Positions 14,024-22,752 are shown, counted from the first letter of the stretch. The stretch: DNA of 23,118 nt from Bacteroidetes bacterium ADurb.Bin302 (GCA_002069025.1 MWBK01000109.1:1-23118), one strand, 5' to 3'. A program made the numbers and translations. The notes: generated from the letters alone by a model not told the origin.

Positions 14024-16437
14024 ATTAAAGCGAGTTCAAAGACTTCTTGTATGTTTTTAACGTAGTGAAATTTAAGTCCATGTACGTATATGTCTTTGAT
14101 TTCTTCAATATTTTTTTTATTATCCTTACACATGATAATATCGGTTACACCTGCACGCTTAGCTGCTAAAATCTTTTCTTTTATACCACCAACGGGTAAA
14201 ACTTTTCCGTGTAAAGTAATCTCTCCTGTCATAGCAATATGCTTGCGAACGCGTTTGCCTGTTATTGCAGATAGTAAACTTGTAGCCATAGTTACTCCTG
14301 CTGATGGTCCATCTTTTGGAATGGCACCTTCAGGTACATGTATATGTATTTGAGTGTTCTCAAAGAAATCTTCATTTATTCCTAATTCGGAAGCGTGAGC
14401 TTTAATATAAGCCAATCCAAGAGTAGCAGATTCTTTCATTACATCTCCCAGATTACCTGTTAATGTTAGTTTTTCTCCTTTACTTTTACTCAAACTGGTT
14501 TCTATTTCTAGAATTTCGCCTCCAACCGATGTCCATGCTAAACCTGTTACGATACCGATTTCTTCTTTATTATCTTGTTTATCTCTGTCGTAAGGAGCTG
14601 TACCTAAGTATTCGTGTAGGTCATTTTCTCCAATTATAGAATCTACTTTTTCTTCTGAAGCTATCTTCTTTGCTATTTTTCTGGCAATTTTAGCTATTTG
14701 TTTATCTAAATTACGAACTCCGGATTCGCGTGTGTAATTCTCAATAATAGCTTCGATAGCTTTTTTACTTATAGATACTTTTTTTGCAGGGATTCCATGA
14801 TTATCCCATTCTTTAGGAATAAGATGCTTACTTGCGATTTCTATTTTCTCTTCGGTGATGTAACCACTTATATTGATTAATTCCATTCTGTCTAACAAAG
14901 CAGGCGAAATGGTATTCAAGTCGTTAGCAGTTGCTATGAATAGAATTTTAGATAAATCGTAATCAATATCTATAAAATTATCATGAAATGTGCTATTCTG
15001 TTCGGGGTCAAGAACCTCAAGTAAAGCTGATGCAGGATCGCCTTTGTAATCATTGCCAACTTTGTCAATTTCATCTAATATGAATACGGGGTTTGACGAA
15101 TTAGCTTTCAGGACATTTTGAATTATACGACCCGGCATTGCTCCTATATAAGTGCGTCTATGTCCACGTATTTCAGCTTCATCTCTCAAACCTCCAAGTG
15201 ATATACGTGCATATTTTCGGCCTAATGCTTCGGCTACAGATTTTCCTAAAGAGGTTTTTCCAACTCCGGGAGGGCCATATAAACAAATTATTGGCGATTT
15301 TAAATTACCTTTTAGTTTTAAAACGGCTAAATGCTCAATAATGCGGTCTTTTACATCATCAAGTCCAAAATGATCTCTATCTAAAATGCGTTGTACACGC
15401 TTTAAATTAAAGTTATCTTTTGTATATTCACCCCAAGGCAAATCAACTAAAGTTTGCACATAGTTCATTTGTACAGGATAATCTGCAGAGTGAGGTGATG
15501 AAGATTCCATTTTGTCTATTTCTTTCAAAACAATTTTTTTTGTCTTTTCATCCCATTTTTTTGTTTCTGCTTTTTTGCGAATCAAGCTCATGTCTTTTTC
15601 TTGTACAGAGCCGCCTAATTCGTTTTGTATAGTCTTTAATTGCTGCTGTAAAAAATATTCGCGTTGTTGCTTGTCTATGTTTTCCATAGCCTTATCTTGA
15701 ATAGAGGCCTTCATTTCCAGCAATTGCGATTCTCTTGTTAATATTTGCATCAATGTAGATGCACGTTTTTCTAATGCTTCTGTTTCAAGCAAATTTTGTT
15801 TATCTTCTAATCCTAAATTTAGATTTGCACTTATAAAATTGATAAAATATTCTGTGCTCTCAATATTGCGTATTGCAAATAAGACTTCTTGAGGCAGATT
15901 GCTTGACATTCGTATTACACGTGCTGCAGCATCTTTTATGGCTTCAATTAAGGCTTTGAAGTCTTTATTTTTAGGCACCGTTTTATCTTCAGTAAGTAAA
16001 TGGATTTTTGCCTTAATGTATGGATTATCTGTTATAATTTCTGATATTGAAAAACGGGCTCTGCCTTGTAAAATTACAGTAGTAGAATTATCGGGCATTT
16101 CCAAAATACGAACAATTTGTGCTATCGTTCCAACCGAAAAGATGTCATCCTTGCCGGGTTCTTCAACGTTTTTATCTTTTTGCGCAACGGCACCAATAAT
16201 TCCGTTTTTCTTGTATATTTCGCGAATTAAGCGCAATGATTTTTTTCTACCAACACTCACAGGCATAACAACGCCGGGAAATAAAACAATATTTCTCAGT
16301 GTTAATATCGGTAATGGTGATTCTTCATTTAGTGTTAGCTGGTAATTGTCATTTTCGTCAGCTAACATTGGAATGAATCCGGATTCTTCTTCGTTGCCGA
16401 TTGCACCAATATATAAGTGTTTGTTTTTGTCTTTCAT
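14020..16437 (-). CDS. lon: ATP-dependent protease Lon
   Basis: An 805-aa cytosolic AAA+ serine protease that degrades damaged and regulatory proteins. The N-terminal substrate-recognition domain spans about 40-240 and a coiled-coil linker (DKQQREYFLQQQLKTIQNELG) lies near 255-275. The AAA+ module carries Walker A GPPGVGKT at 388-395 and Walker B FILDEID at 452-458. The Lon protease domain has catalytic S712 in PKDGPSAG and K755 in GGIKEK, with the usual 43-residue spacing. All residues are intact and the length is typical for LonA. It starts 8 bp after pheS and overlaps the downstream TPR gene by 4 bp. It is thus the middle gene of a pheS-lon-TPR unit with no heat-shock promoter of its own visible. 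Confidence 0.98.
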   Translation of the reverse strand: MKDKNKHLYIGAIGNEEESGFIPMLADENDNYQLTLNEESPLPILTLRNIVLFPGVVMPVSVGRKKSLRLIREIYKKNGIIGAVAQKDKNVEEPGKDDIFSVGTIAQIVRILEMPDNSTTVILQGRARFSISEIITDNPYIKAKIHLLTEDKTVPKNKDFKALIEAIKDAAARVIRMSSNLPQEVLFAIRNIESTEYFINFISANLNLGLEDKQNLLETEALEKRASTLMQILTRESQLLEMKASIQDKAMENIDKQQREYFLQQQLKTIQNELGGSVQEKDMSLIRKKAETKKWDEKTKKIVLKEIDKMESSSPHSADYPVQMNYVQTLVDLPWGEYTKDNFNLKRVQRILDRDHFGLDDVKDRIIEHLAVLKLKGNLKSPIICLYGPPGVGKTSLGKSVAEALGRKYARISLGGLRDEAEIRGHRRTYIGAMPGRIIQNVLKANSSNPVFILDEIDKVGNDYKGDPASALLEVLDPEQNSTFHDNFIDIDYDLSKILFIATANDLNTISPALLDRMELINISGYITEEKIEIASKHLIPKEWDNHGIPAKKVSISKKAIEAIIENYTRESGVRNLDKQIAKIARKIAKKIASEEKVDSIIGENDLHEYLGTAPYDRDKQDNKEEIGIVTGLAWTSVGGEILEIETSLSKSKGEKLTLTGNLGDVMKESATLGLAYIKAHASELGINEDFFENTQIHIHVPEGAIPKDGPSAGVTMATSLLSAITGKRVRKHIAMTGEITLHGKVLPVGGIKEKILAAKRAGVTDIIMCKDNKKNIEEIKDIYVHGLKFHYVKNIQEVFELALI

Positions 16438-16445
16438 AAATCGAC

Positions 16446-17465
16446 TTAAAGTGATGATTCAAACTGTTTTAAAAAACGTACGTCATTTTCTGAGAACATG
16501 CGTAAATCTTTAATTTTGAATTTTAAATTTGTAATACGCTCGACTCCCATGCCAAATGCATATCCGGTGTATACTTTGGAGTCAATTCCACATGCTTCCA
16601 ATACATTAGGATCTACCATACCGCAACCCAATATTTCTACCCAACCGGTATGTTTACAGAAATTGCATCCTTTCCCGCCGCATAAATCACAAGATATATC
16701 CATTTCAGCACTTGGTTCAGTGAATGGGAAATATGAAGGGCGTAATCTTATTTGAGTGTCTTCACCAAACATTTCTTTTGCAAAATATAGCAATGCTTGT
16801 TTTAAATCAGCAAAAGAAACATTTTTGTCAATATACAAACCTTCTACCTGATGGAAAAAGCAATGCGCTCTATATGAAACAGCCTCATTTCGATAGACAC
16901 GTCCCGGACATAGTACTCTGATAGGAGGTTTCTGTGTTGTCATAATATGAGATTGAACACTCGATGTATGTGTACGCAATAAAACATCAGGATTCTTTTC
17001 TATAAAGAATGTGTCTTGCATATCGCGTGCAGGATGCTCCGGTGGAAAATTCAAAGCTCCAAATACATGCCAATCGTCTTCTATTTCGGGACCTTCTGCT
17101 ATGATAAATCCAATACGCGAAAATATATCTATGATTTCGTTTCTAACAATTGACAATGGATGTCTTGTTCCTAATTCAATAGCAGATGCAGTACGAGTCA
17201 AATCAATTTCGTCGTTTTTCGAGGCAGCATTTTCATAAACCTCTTTCATTTCATTGAATTTGTTTTGTGCTATATCTTTTAACTGATTGAGCATTTGACC
17301 CATTATGCGTTTTTCTTCGCCGGCTACGTTTTTGAAATCATTAAACAACAAAGATATTTCACCTTTTTTGCTAAGATATTTTATACGTAGTTGTTCTACA
17401 TCTTCTTTACTTGTCGGTGACAAATTTTTTATTTCCTGTAATAGGCTGTTTATCTTATCCTTCAT
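16446..17465 (-). CDS. pheS: phenylalanine-tRNA ligase alpha subunit
   Basis: The 339-aa alpha chain of the heterotetrameric PheRS charges tRNA-Phe. The N-terminal coiled coil is at 1-85 and the class II catalytic core follows: motif 2 region RVYRNEAVSYRAHCFFHQVEG at about 189-209, the FTEPSAEMD segment at 248-256, and motif 3 GMGVERI at 305-311. A Cys4 knuckle, C259-x2-C262-x4-C267-x2-C270, is inserted before GWVEILGCGMV; E. coli PheS lacks it, and I recall it as usual in Bacteroidetes. pheT is not adjacent, since lon follows directly. A promoter signal lies 24 nt upstream. Confidence 0.97.
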   Translation of the reverse strand: MKDKINSLLQEIKNLSPTSKEDVEQLRIKYLSKKGEISLLFNDFKNVAGEEKRIMGQMLNQLKDIAQNKFNEMKEVYENAASKNDEIDLTRTASAIELGTRHPLSIVRNEIIDIFSRIGFIIAEGPEIEDDWHVFGALNFPPEHPARDMQDTFFIEKNPDVLLRTHTSSVQSHIMTTQKPPIRVLCPGRVYRNEAVSYRAHCFFHQVEGLYIDKNVSFADLKQALLYFAKEMFGEDTQIRLRPSYFPFTEPSAEMDISCDLCGGKGCNFCKHTGWVEILGCGMVDPNVLEACGIDSKVYTGYAFGMGVERITNLKFKIKDLRMFSENDVRFLKQFESSL

Positions 17466-17488
17466 GCTTTAAAATTTTCTCACGGTTG

Positions 17489-17496
17489 CAAAAATA
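17489..17496 (-). promoter_or_regulatory. -7 element for the pheS-lon-TPR unit
   Basis: On the minus strand this reads TATTTTTG, matching TAnnTTTG, about 24 nt before the pheS ATG. The -33 box is weak. No T-box or Phe leader peptide was recognised in the 148-bp divergent gap with parA. Confidence 0.5.
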
Positions 17497-17561
17497 CGAC
17501 TTTTATCCGAGAATAAAGGAATTTTATATTACTTTTACATGTGCATCATTCCTTTTTTTTT

Positions 17562-17569
17562 TACTTTTG
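17562..17569 (+). promoter_or_regulatory. -7 element for the parA operon
   Basis: TACTTTTG matches TAnnTTTG and is preceded by a T10 tract; a GTG at 17541-17543 stands in for a -33 box at 18 nt. It lies 44 nt before the ATG at 17614. It also lies just before a GTG at 17584 that would extend the frame. Confidence 0.45.
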
Positions 17570-17613
17570 CAGTTTAGATTTATGTGGAAAGGAATAAAGT
17601 AAAGATTATTTAT

Positions 17614-18384
17614 ATGGGAAAAATTATTGCATTGGCAAATCAAAAAGGCGGCGTAGGAAAAACTACGACTACGGTCAATCTTGGCGCATCCTTAGCTGTT
17701 CTTGAGAAGAAAGTATTAATAGTTGATGCAGATCCTCAAGCAAATGCTTCATCCGGTCTGAACATTGACGTCACGACATTAGAAAATAGTATTTATGAGT
17801 GTTTGATAAATGGGGTTGATGTCAAAAAGGCAATAGTAAAAACAGAGGTCGAAGGCTTGGATTTATTACCATCTCATATAGATTTGGTTGGAGCAGAAAT
17901 AGAGATGCTAAAGTTGGAAAACAGGGAAAAGTTTTTGAAAAATATGTTGACACCGCTTAAAGAGGAGTATGATTATATTTTGATTGATTGTTCGCCATCT
18001 TTAGGTTTAATAACTGTAAATGTATTAACCGCTGCTGATTCTGTAATTATTCCTGTACAAGCAGAATACTATGCACTAGAGGGTATTAGTAAATTACTTA
18101 ATACTATTAAAATAATTAAAAGTCGCTTGAATCCTGAATTGGAAATAGAAGGCTTTTTGTTGACAATGTATGATTCACGTTTACGCTTGGCAAATCAAGT
18201 ATATACAGAGGTTAAACAACATTTCCAGAATATGGTTTTCGATACGATTATTCAACGTAACATAAAACTTAGTGAATCTCCTAGTCATGGCGTTCCTGTT
18301 TTGTTATATGATGCCGATTCAAAAGGAGCTCAGAATCACATGCAATTGGCTCAGGAATTGATTAATAAAAACGGAAAGAAATAA
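17614..18384 (+). CDS. parA: chromosome-partitioning ATPase ParA (Soj-type)
   Basis: A 256-aa deviant-Walker ATPase without an N-terminal helix-turn-helix, as in chromosomal Soj proteins. It binds DNA non-specifically and, with ParB, positions the replication origin. Motifs are KGGVGKTT at 11-18 (signature Lys 11 and P-loop Lys 16), DADPQ at 38-42, and LIDCSPSLG at 123-131 with D125. The start at ATG 17614 yields the family-standard N-terminus MGKIIALANQKGG. A GTG start at 17584 would add ten residues and is not favoured. The stop codon is immediately followed by the parB ATG. Confidence 0.97.
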   Translation: MGKIIALANQKGGVGKTTTTVNLGASLAVLEKKVLIVDADPQANASSGLNIDVTTLENSIYECLINGVDVKKAIVKTEVEGLDLLPSHIDLVGAEIEMLKLENREKFLKNMLTPLKEEYDYILIDCSPSLGLITVNVLTAADSVIIPVQAEYYALEGISKLLNTIKIIKSRLNPELEIEGFLLTMYDSRLRLANQVYTEVKQHFQNMVFDTIIQRNIKLSESPSHGVPVLLYDADSKGAQNHMQLAQELINKNGKK

Positions 18385-19266
18385 ATGAACAGCAATAATA
18401 AGAAACAAGCCTTAGGGCGTGGTTTAGGTGCTTTAATCAATAATGATATTGTAGAAACAAAAGGTTCTTCTTCTATAAGTGAGGTCGAATTGTCATTGAT
18501 TGAAGCGAATCCTAATCAGCCGCGAACACATTTTGACGAAGAAGCTTTGTCTGAGTTATCAGCATCAATAAAGGAAATAGGTGTCGTTCAACCTATCACT
18601 TTGCGTGAAATGCCTTCAGGAAAGTATCAAATTATTGCAGGTGAAAGACGTTGCAGAGCTTCAAAAATGGCAAGCTTAGAGCGCATACCTGCATATATTA
18701 AAACTGTTGATGATGAGTCAATGATGGAAATGGCTTTGGTTGAAAATATTCAACGTGAGGATTTGAACGCCATCGAAATTGCATTGAGTTATCAACGTTT
18801 GATAGATGAATATCAATTCACTCAGGATAAACTAAGTGATAGGGTAGGAAAGAAGCGTGCTACTATTTCAAATTATCTACGTTTACTAAAATTGCCGGCA
18901 GAAATACAACTTGGTATAAAATATAAAAAAATTGATATGGGGCACGCAAGAGCTTTAGTGTCGATTGACGATACTGCCGAGATGATACGTTTGTATGAAG
19001 ATATTATTAAGCATGCCTATTCTGTGCGCAAAGTTGAAGAAATGGCGCATAATATATCAAATAAGACAGAAAATAAAACTGCTAAAAAGCAAGTTAATGA
19101 TATGTCCGACTATATTTCATTGTGCGGCAAACTTTCCAAACTTTTCGGAACTGCGGTTAATATAGAAAGGAATTCAAAAGGCAAAGGCAGAATATGCTTA
19201 CAGTTTTCTACAGATGATGAATTGGAAAATTTGATTGCTACATTCGATAAAATGAGAGATGCGTAA
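18385..19266 (+). CDS. parB: chromosome-partitioning protein ParB
   Basis: A 293-aa parS-binding CTPase clamp. The N-terminal ParA-interacting segment includes KKQALGRGLGALIN at 6-19. The CTP-binding domain holds NPNQPR at 42-47 and GERRCRAS at 86-93, followed by ENIQREDLNAIE at 120-131. The helix-turn-helix region follows (FTQDKLSDRVGKKRATISNYLRLLKLP, about 145-171), and then a short C-terminal dimerisation region. All key residues are present. It abuts parA with no gap and overlaps the DUF5683 gene by 8 bp, so the operon is tight. No complete parS palindrome was found in the window. Confidence 0.97.
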   Translation: MNSNNKKQALGRGLGALINNDIVETKGSSSISEVELSLIEANPNQPRTHFDEEALSELSASIKEIGVVQPITLREMPSGKYQIIAGERRCRASKMASLERIPAYIKTVDDESMMEMALVENIQREDLNAIEIALSYQRLIDEYQFTQDKLSDRVGKKRATISNYLRLLKLPAEIQLGIKYKKIDMGHARALVSIDDTAEMIRLYEDIIKHAYSVRKVEEMAHNISNKTENKTAKKQVNDMSDYISLCGKLSKLFGTAVNIERNSKGKGRICLQFSTDDELENLIATFDKMRDA

Positions 19267-19933
19267 TACTTTACGCTACATACAATTCCTTATTATTTTC
19301 CTCCTGCCATTGCAAGTCTTTGCAGGAGAGGTTCTTCTTTCTGATTCAGCAAAGTTAGCTGTAACCGACAGCATTTTTGTTGAGAAGAAATTGCAAGAAC
19401 TACCTGATTCTACTTATAGTGTAGTTAAAAAGTCGTTTAAACCGGACGCTGATAAGGCTGTATGGTTTGCAGCAGTAGTTCCGGGTTTAGGCCAAATATA
19501 TAACAGGCAGTATTGGAAACTACCTATTATTTATGGTGGAGCTATGGGCTTAGCTTATGCTATAAGTTGGAATAATCAGATGTATGTAGATTACAGAAAA
19601 GGATATGTTGACATTATTGATGGAGATCCCGATTCGAGAGCATACGAAAGCTTGTTGCCCGCAGGAGTCGTAATAGATTCATCTAATAAAGATTATTATA
19701 CTCGAGTAATAAAAAGTAAGCAAGATACATATCAACGTTATAGAGATTTATCTATTGTTTGTGCAGGTGTTTTATATTTACTGACAATTATTGATGCTTA
19801 CGTTGATGCGCAATTGCATGATTATGATATTGGTCCTGATTTGACCTTTAAAATAGCACCGGCAGTGCTTCCTCCAAGCATCAATCATGAAACTGAAACT
19901 GCTTTTGGTGTTCGTTGCAAAATGAAATTTTAA
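19259..19933 (+). CDS. DUF5683 membrane protein
   Basis: A 224-aa protein with a signal sequence (MRNTLRYIQFLIIFLLPLQVFAG). The DUF5683 region begins with KAVWFAAVVPGLGQIYNRQYWKLPIIYGG (66-94), continues through the YR/YRDLS segment (160-164) and ends at the DAYVDAQLHDYDIG segment (179-192). Two or three hydrophobic helices (about 68-105 and 163-181) suggest membrane association. The function is unknown, but the family is typically found between parB and a lytic transglycosylase in Bacteroidales, exactly as here. It overlaps parB by 8 bp and abuts the next gene with no gap, so it is probably expressed with them. Confidence 0.88.
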   Translation: MRNTLRYIQFLIIFLLPLQVFAGEVLLSDSAKLAVTDSIFVEKKLQELPDSTYSVVKKSFKPDADKAVWFAAVVPGLGQIYNRQYWKLPIIYGGAMGLAYAISWNNQMYVDYRKGYVDIIDGDPDSRAYESLLPAGVVIDSSNKDYYTRVIKSKQDTYQRYRDLSIVCAGVLYLLTIIDAYVDAQLHDYDIGPDLTFKIAPAVLPPSINHETETAFGVRCKMKF

Positions 19934-21124
19934 ATGAAACATGCGTTGACTATTATATGCTCGGGTTTGTTTTTATTATTGTCAATCCCTATTTATTCGG
20001 TTGAGGATAATAAAGAAATAGTATCTCAATTTGATACAACATTCGAGTATAGAACTAATCAATGGGAAAGCTTACTGAAATTAATGGAAGATTGTACACC
20101 TTCTGATTCTTCAATAGTACACAATCCGACCGAGTGTGCATCTCGTTTGTCTGCCATTCCTAATATATTTCCTATGACTTACAATCAAGTTATAGCTAAT
20201 TACATAGACAGATATGCATTGAAAGGTAAAAAATATACTGCAAGGATAATGGCCTTAGCTTCTTACTATTTCCCTATGATAGAGGATGTTTTTGAAGAAT
20301 ATGGTTTACCACCTGAACTAAAATATCTTGCAGTTATAGAATCGGCATTAAATCCTATGGCGCATTCTCGTTCTGGCGCAGCAGGTTTATGGCAGTTTGT
20401 CCCAAGCACCGGTCGATTATACGGCTTGGAAAATACCGGTTTGGTTGATGAAAGACGTGATCCTGTGAAATCGACTAGGGCGGCAGCAAAATACCTTACT
20501 GATTTATATAAAATATTTAATGATTGGGAGTTGGTTATAGCTGCCTATAATTGCGGGCCGGGAAGTATAAATAAAGCGATTAGAAGATCGGGAGGTAAAA
20601 CAGATTATTGGGCTTTATATCCATATTTACCAACCGAAACCAGAAATTATATTCCTGCATTTATAGCGGTTAATTACGCAATGCATTATGCAGACTATTA
20701 TAGCATTTGCCCTGCAAATTTATGTCTGCCTGTGATGACGGATACACTTATGTTAGATAGTTCGATTAGTATGCATACAATAGCAAAACATATAGATGTG
20801 TCTTTAGATGAATTGCGTATGCTAAATCCTCAATATAGGCAAGATATTATACCTGGAAGTAAATTAAAACCATTCTCCTTGCGTTTACCACAAAATCAGA
20901 CATACGCATTTTTGTCAGCAAGAGATTCTATTTTCTCAAAGACAAGCGAAACGGAAATCAAAACTACTATAAATCAAGCTACACCTACAACTCACATAGT
21001 ACGAAAAGGCGAGAATTTAGGTTTTATCGCCAAACGCTATGGCACCTCGGTTTCAAAAATCATTTCCCTCAATAAGCTAAAAAGCAACGTAATAAAAACA
21101 GGACAAAAGTTAAAGGTGGAATAA
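19934..21124 (+). CDS. mltD: membrane-bound lytic murein transglycosylase D-like, SLT plus LysM
   Basis: A 396-aa exported peptidoglycan-cleaving enzyme. After a signal peptide (about 1-23), the SLT/GEWL domain shows the catalytic E136 in LAVIESALNP, then SGAAGLWQFVPSTGRLYGL at 147-165 and AAYNCGPGS at 203-211, all typical of family 1 transglycosylases. A degenerate LysM-like stretch (MHTIAKHIDVSLDELRMLNP) lies in the middle. One clear LysM repeat is at the C-terminus (HIVRKGENLGFIAKRYGTS...). MltD proteins often carry two or more LysM repeats, so this one is at the short end. It is the last gene of the parA-parB-DUF5683 unit. Confidence 0.93.
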   Translation: MKHALTIICSGLFLLLSIPIYSVEDNKEIVSQFDTTFEYRTNQWESLLKLMEDCTPSDSSIVHNPTECASRLSAIPNIFPMTYNQVIANYIDRYALKGKKYTARIMALASYYFPMIEDVFEEYGLPPELKYLAVIESALNPMAHSRSGAAGLWQFVPSTGRLYGLENTGLVDERRDPVKSTRAAAKYLTDLYKIFNDWELVIAAYNCGPGSINKAIRRSGGKTDYWALYPYLPTETRNYIPAFIAVNYAMHYADYYSICPANLCLPVMTDTLMLDSSISMHTIAKHIDVSLDELRMLNPQYRQDIIPGSKLKPFSLRLPQNQTYAFLSARDSIFSKTSETEIKTTINQATPTTHIVRKGENLGFIAKRYGTSVSKIISLNKLKSNVIKTGQKLKVE

Positions 21125-21152
21125 AAACGAATTATCATTTATTATAAAAAAA

Positions 21153-21183
21153 TTGTAAACTCAAATTTAATTTTCTATCTTTG
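21153..21183 (+). promoter_or_regulatory. consensus promoter for the FISUMP lipoprotein genes
   Basis: TTG at 21153-21155, 20 nt, then TATCTTTG at 21176-21183. It lies 51 nt before the first FISUMP ATG. The second copy has only 36 bp upstream and no such signal, so it would depend on this promoter. Confidence 0.7.
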
Positions 21184-21234
21184 TTATTGCAATTATAATT
21201 ATAATAACAGCATCACTAATTATTAAATATCCTT

Positions 21235-21972
21235 ATGAAAACAAAATTGTTTTTTATCGCATCAGCGATAGTTCTATTATCGGCATGCAGCCAAGAAACT
21301 CCTGATATAAACAAATATGTTACCGATTGTGAAGGCAACGTCTATCCCGTGGTTAAAATAGGCTATCAATATTGGATGGCAGAGAATTTAAAGTGTACAA
21401 AGTATGATACCAAAAGCGAAAAAGCAGGACAAACTTTATCAACATCAGATAATGAAACTGATGCACCATATTATACCGATGGTAGACAAACTATAACTGA
21501 TTATTCAGATAATTTAACCGATGCACAACGAGAAAAATTTGGCTTACTATATAATTGGGCTGCAGCTGCAGGTTTGACAGAGTCAGAATCAACTGCTCAA
21601 ACAGTAGCTTTCGATACCATACGCCAAGGTATTTGTCCTAATGGTTATCATTTGCCAACAAGTGCAGAATGGGATATTTTGACTAATTATTGTGGTGGTG
21701 AAGAGGTAACAGGTGATAAAATCAAAACCACTACCGGTTGGTATAATGATGGTAATGGCACAGATAGTTATGGTTTAGCAGTTCTTCCTTCGGGCTACGC
21801 CAGTGGTGGCACTGCGGATGGTGTGGGAAGCAGAGCTTACTTTTGGAGTTCTGATGCAACCAGCGATCAAAAAGCTTACGAAACATACATTTACAGTGGA
21901 TACGGAGACTTATCTAACTACAGTGAATTTAAGTACTTCGCGCAAAGTGTAAGATGCGTTAGAGATAATTAA
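21235..21972 (+). CDS. FISUMP-domain lipoprotein, intact copy
   Basis: A 245-aa surface-type lipoprotein. The lipobox VLLSAC places the lipidated Cys at residue 18. The rest is one FISUMP (Fib_succ_major) domain: DCEGNVYPVVKIGYQYWMAENLK at 31-53 split by a variable insert, FGLLYNWAAA at 102-111, GICPNGYHLPTSAEWDIL at 132-149, TTTGWY at 165-170, FWSSD at 203-207, and the terminal SVRCVRDN. The domain is believed to have a C-type-lectin-like fold and the role is unknown, probably binding at the cell surface. It is the first of two tandem copies of exactly equal length. Divergence from the second copy is concentrated at about 206-237. Confidence 0.9.
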   Translation: MKTKLFFIASAIVLLSACSQETPDINKYVTDCEGNVYPVVKIGYQYWMAENLKCTKYDTKSEKAGQTLSTSDNETDAPYYTDGRQTITDYSDNLTDAQREKFGLLYNWAAAAGLTESESTAQTVAFDTIRQGICPNGYHLPTSAEWDILTNYCGGEEVTGDKIKTTTGWYNDGNGTDSYGLAVLPSGYASGGTADGVGSRAYFWSSDATSDQKAYETYIYSGYGDLSNYSEFKYFAQSVRCVRDN

Positions 21973-22008
21973 TACGTAAAAGATTGAATATTCAAAATTG
22001 CAATCCTT

Positions 22009-22746
22009 ATGAAAATAAAATTATTTTTCATCGCATCAGCTATAGTTCTATTATCGGCATGCAGCCAGCAAATTCCTTACGATACAACCAAATCTGTTAT
22101 TGACTGTCAAGGTAATACTTATCCTGTTGTAAAGATAGGCGAACAGTATTGGATGGCAGAAAATTTAAAGTGTACCAAATATGATACAGAGAGCGAAAAA
22201 GCAGGACAAATTTTAACGACTTCAGAAACTGATGCCAATGCTCCATACTATACGGATGGCAGACAAACTGTAACTGGTTATTCAGATAATTTAACTGAAG
22301 CGCAACGAGAAAAACTTGGCTTGCTTTATAATATCGCTGCTGCCGGAGGTTTTACAGAGTTAGAAGCAATGACTAAAACAGGTGGTTTTGGTACTCAACG
22401 TCAAGGTATTTGTCCTAATGGTTTTCACTTACCAACAATTGAAGAGTGGGATGTTTAGGCTGAGGCTTGTGGTGGTGTGGCAATCTCGGGTAAAAAACTC
22501 AAAACTACTACAGGTTGGTATGAATATGATGATGGCACAGATTATTACGGCTTTGCTGCTCTTCCTGCCGGCTTTGCCTATGGTAGCAATGTGTACAACG
22601 TGGGTGAAATTGTCCAATTTTGGAGTTCTAACGCCGACAATGATGACTACTTATACTACGCGTACTTGTACTACAACGATGACGAATTGTTCCGCGGCAG
22701 CCGTCAGGATGGCGCACTAAGTGTACGATGTATTAGGAATAATTAA
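22009..22746 (+). pseudogene. FISUMP-domain lipoprotein, second copy with an in-frame TAG
   Basis: A tandem duplicate of the 21235-21972 gene with the same 738-nt length and near-identical signal peptide and lipobox (VLLSAC, Cys 18). Codon 150 (22456-22458) is TAG where the other copy has TTG (Leu). The frame then continues unbroken through TTTGWY, FWSS and SVRCIRNN to TAA 22744-22746. There is no frameshift. As read, it encodes a 149-aa product lacking the C-terminal third. The alternatives are a recent nonsense mutation, a sequencing or assembly error, or readthrough. A GTG at 22477 could in principle start the distal part, but that product would lack a signal peptide. W108 of the conserved LLYNWAAA is Ile here, which hints at relaxed constraint. 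Confidence 0.85.
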
Positions 22747-22752
22747 AGATGT

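Noticed and set aside
15899..16345. 148-codon plus-strand frame opposite lon
   Set aside because: It is the antisense of the conserved Lon N-terminal domain, has no RBS or promoter, and gives no family signature.
17584..17613. GTG start adding ten residues to ParA
   Set aside because: MGKIIALANQKGG from the ATG at 17614 is the standard ParA N-terminus, and the GTG lies only about 14 nt after the -7 box.
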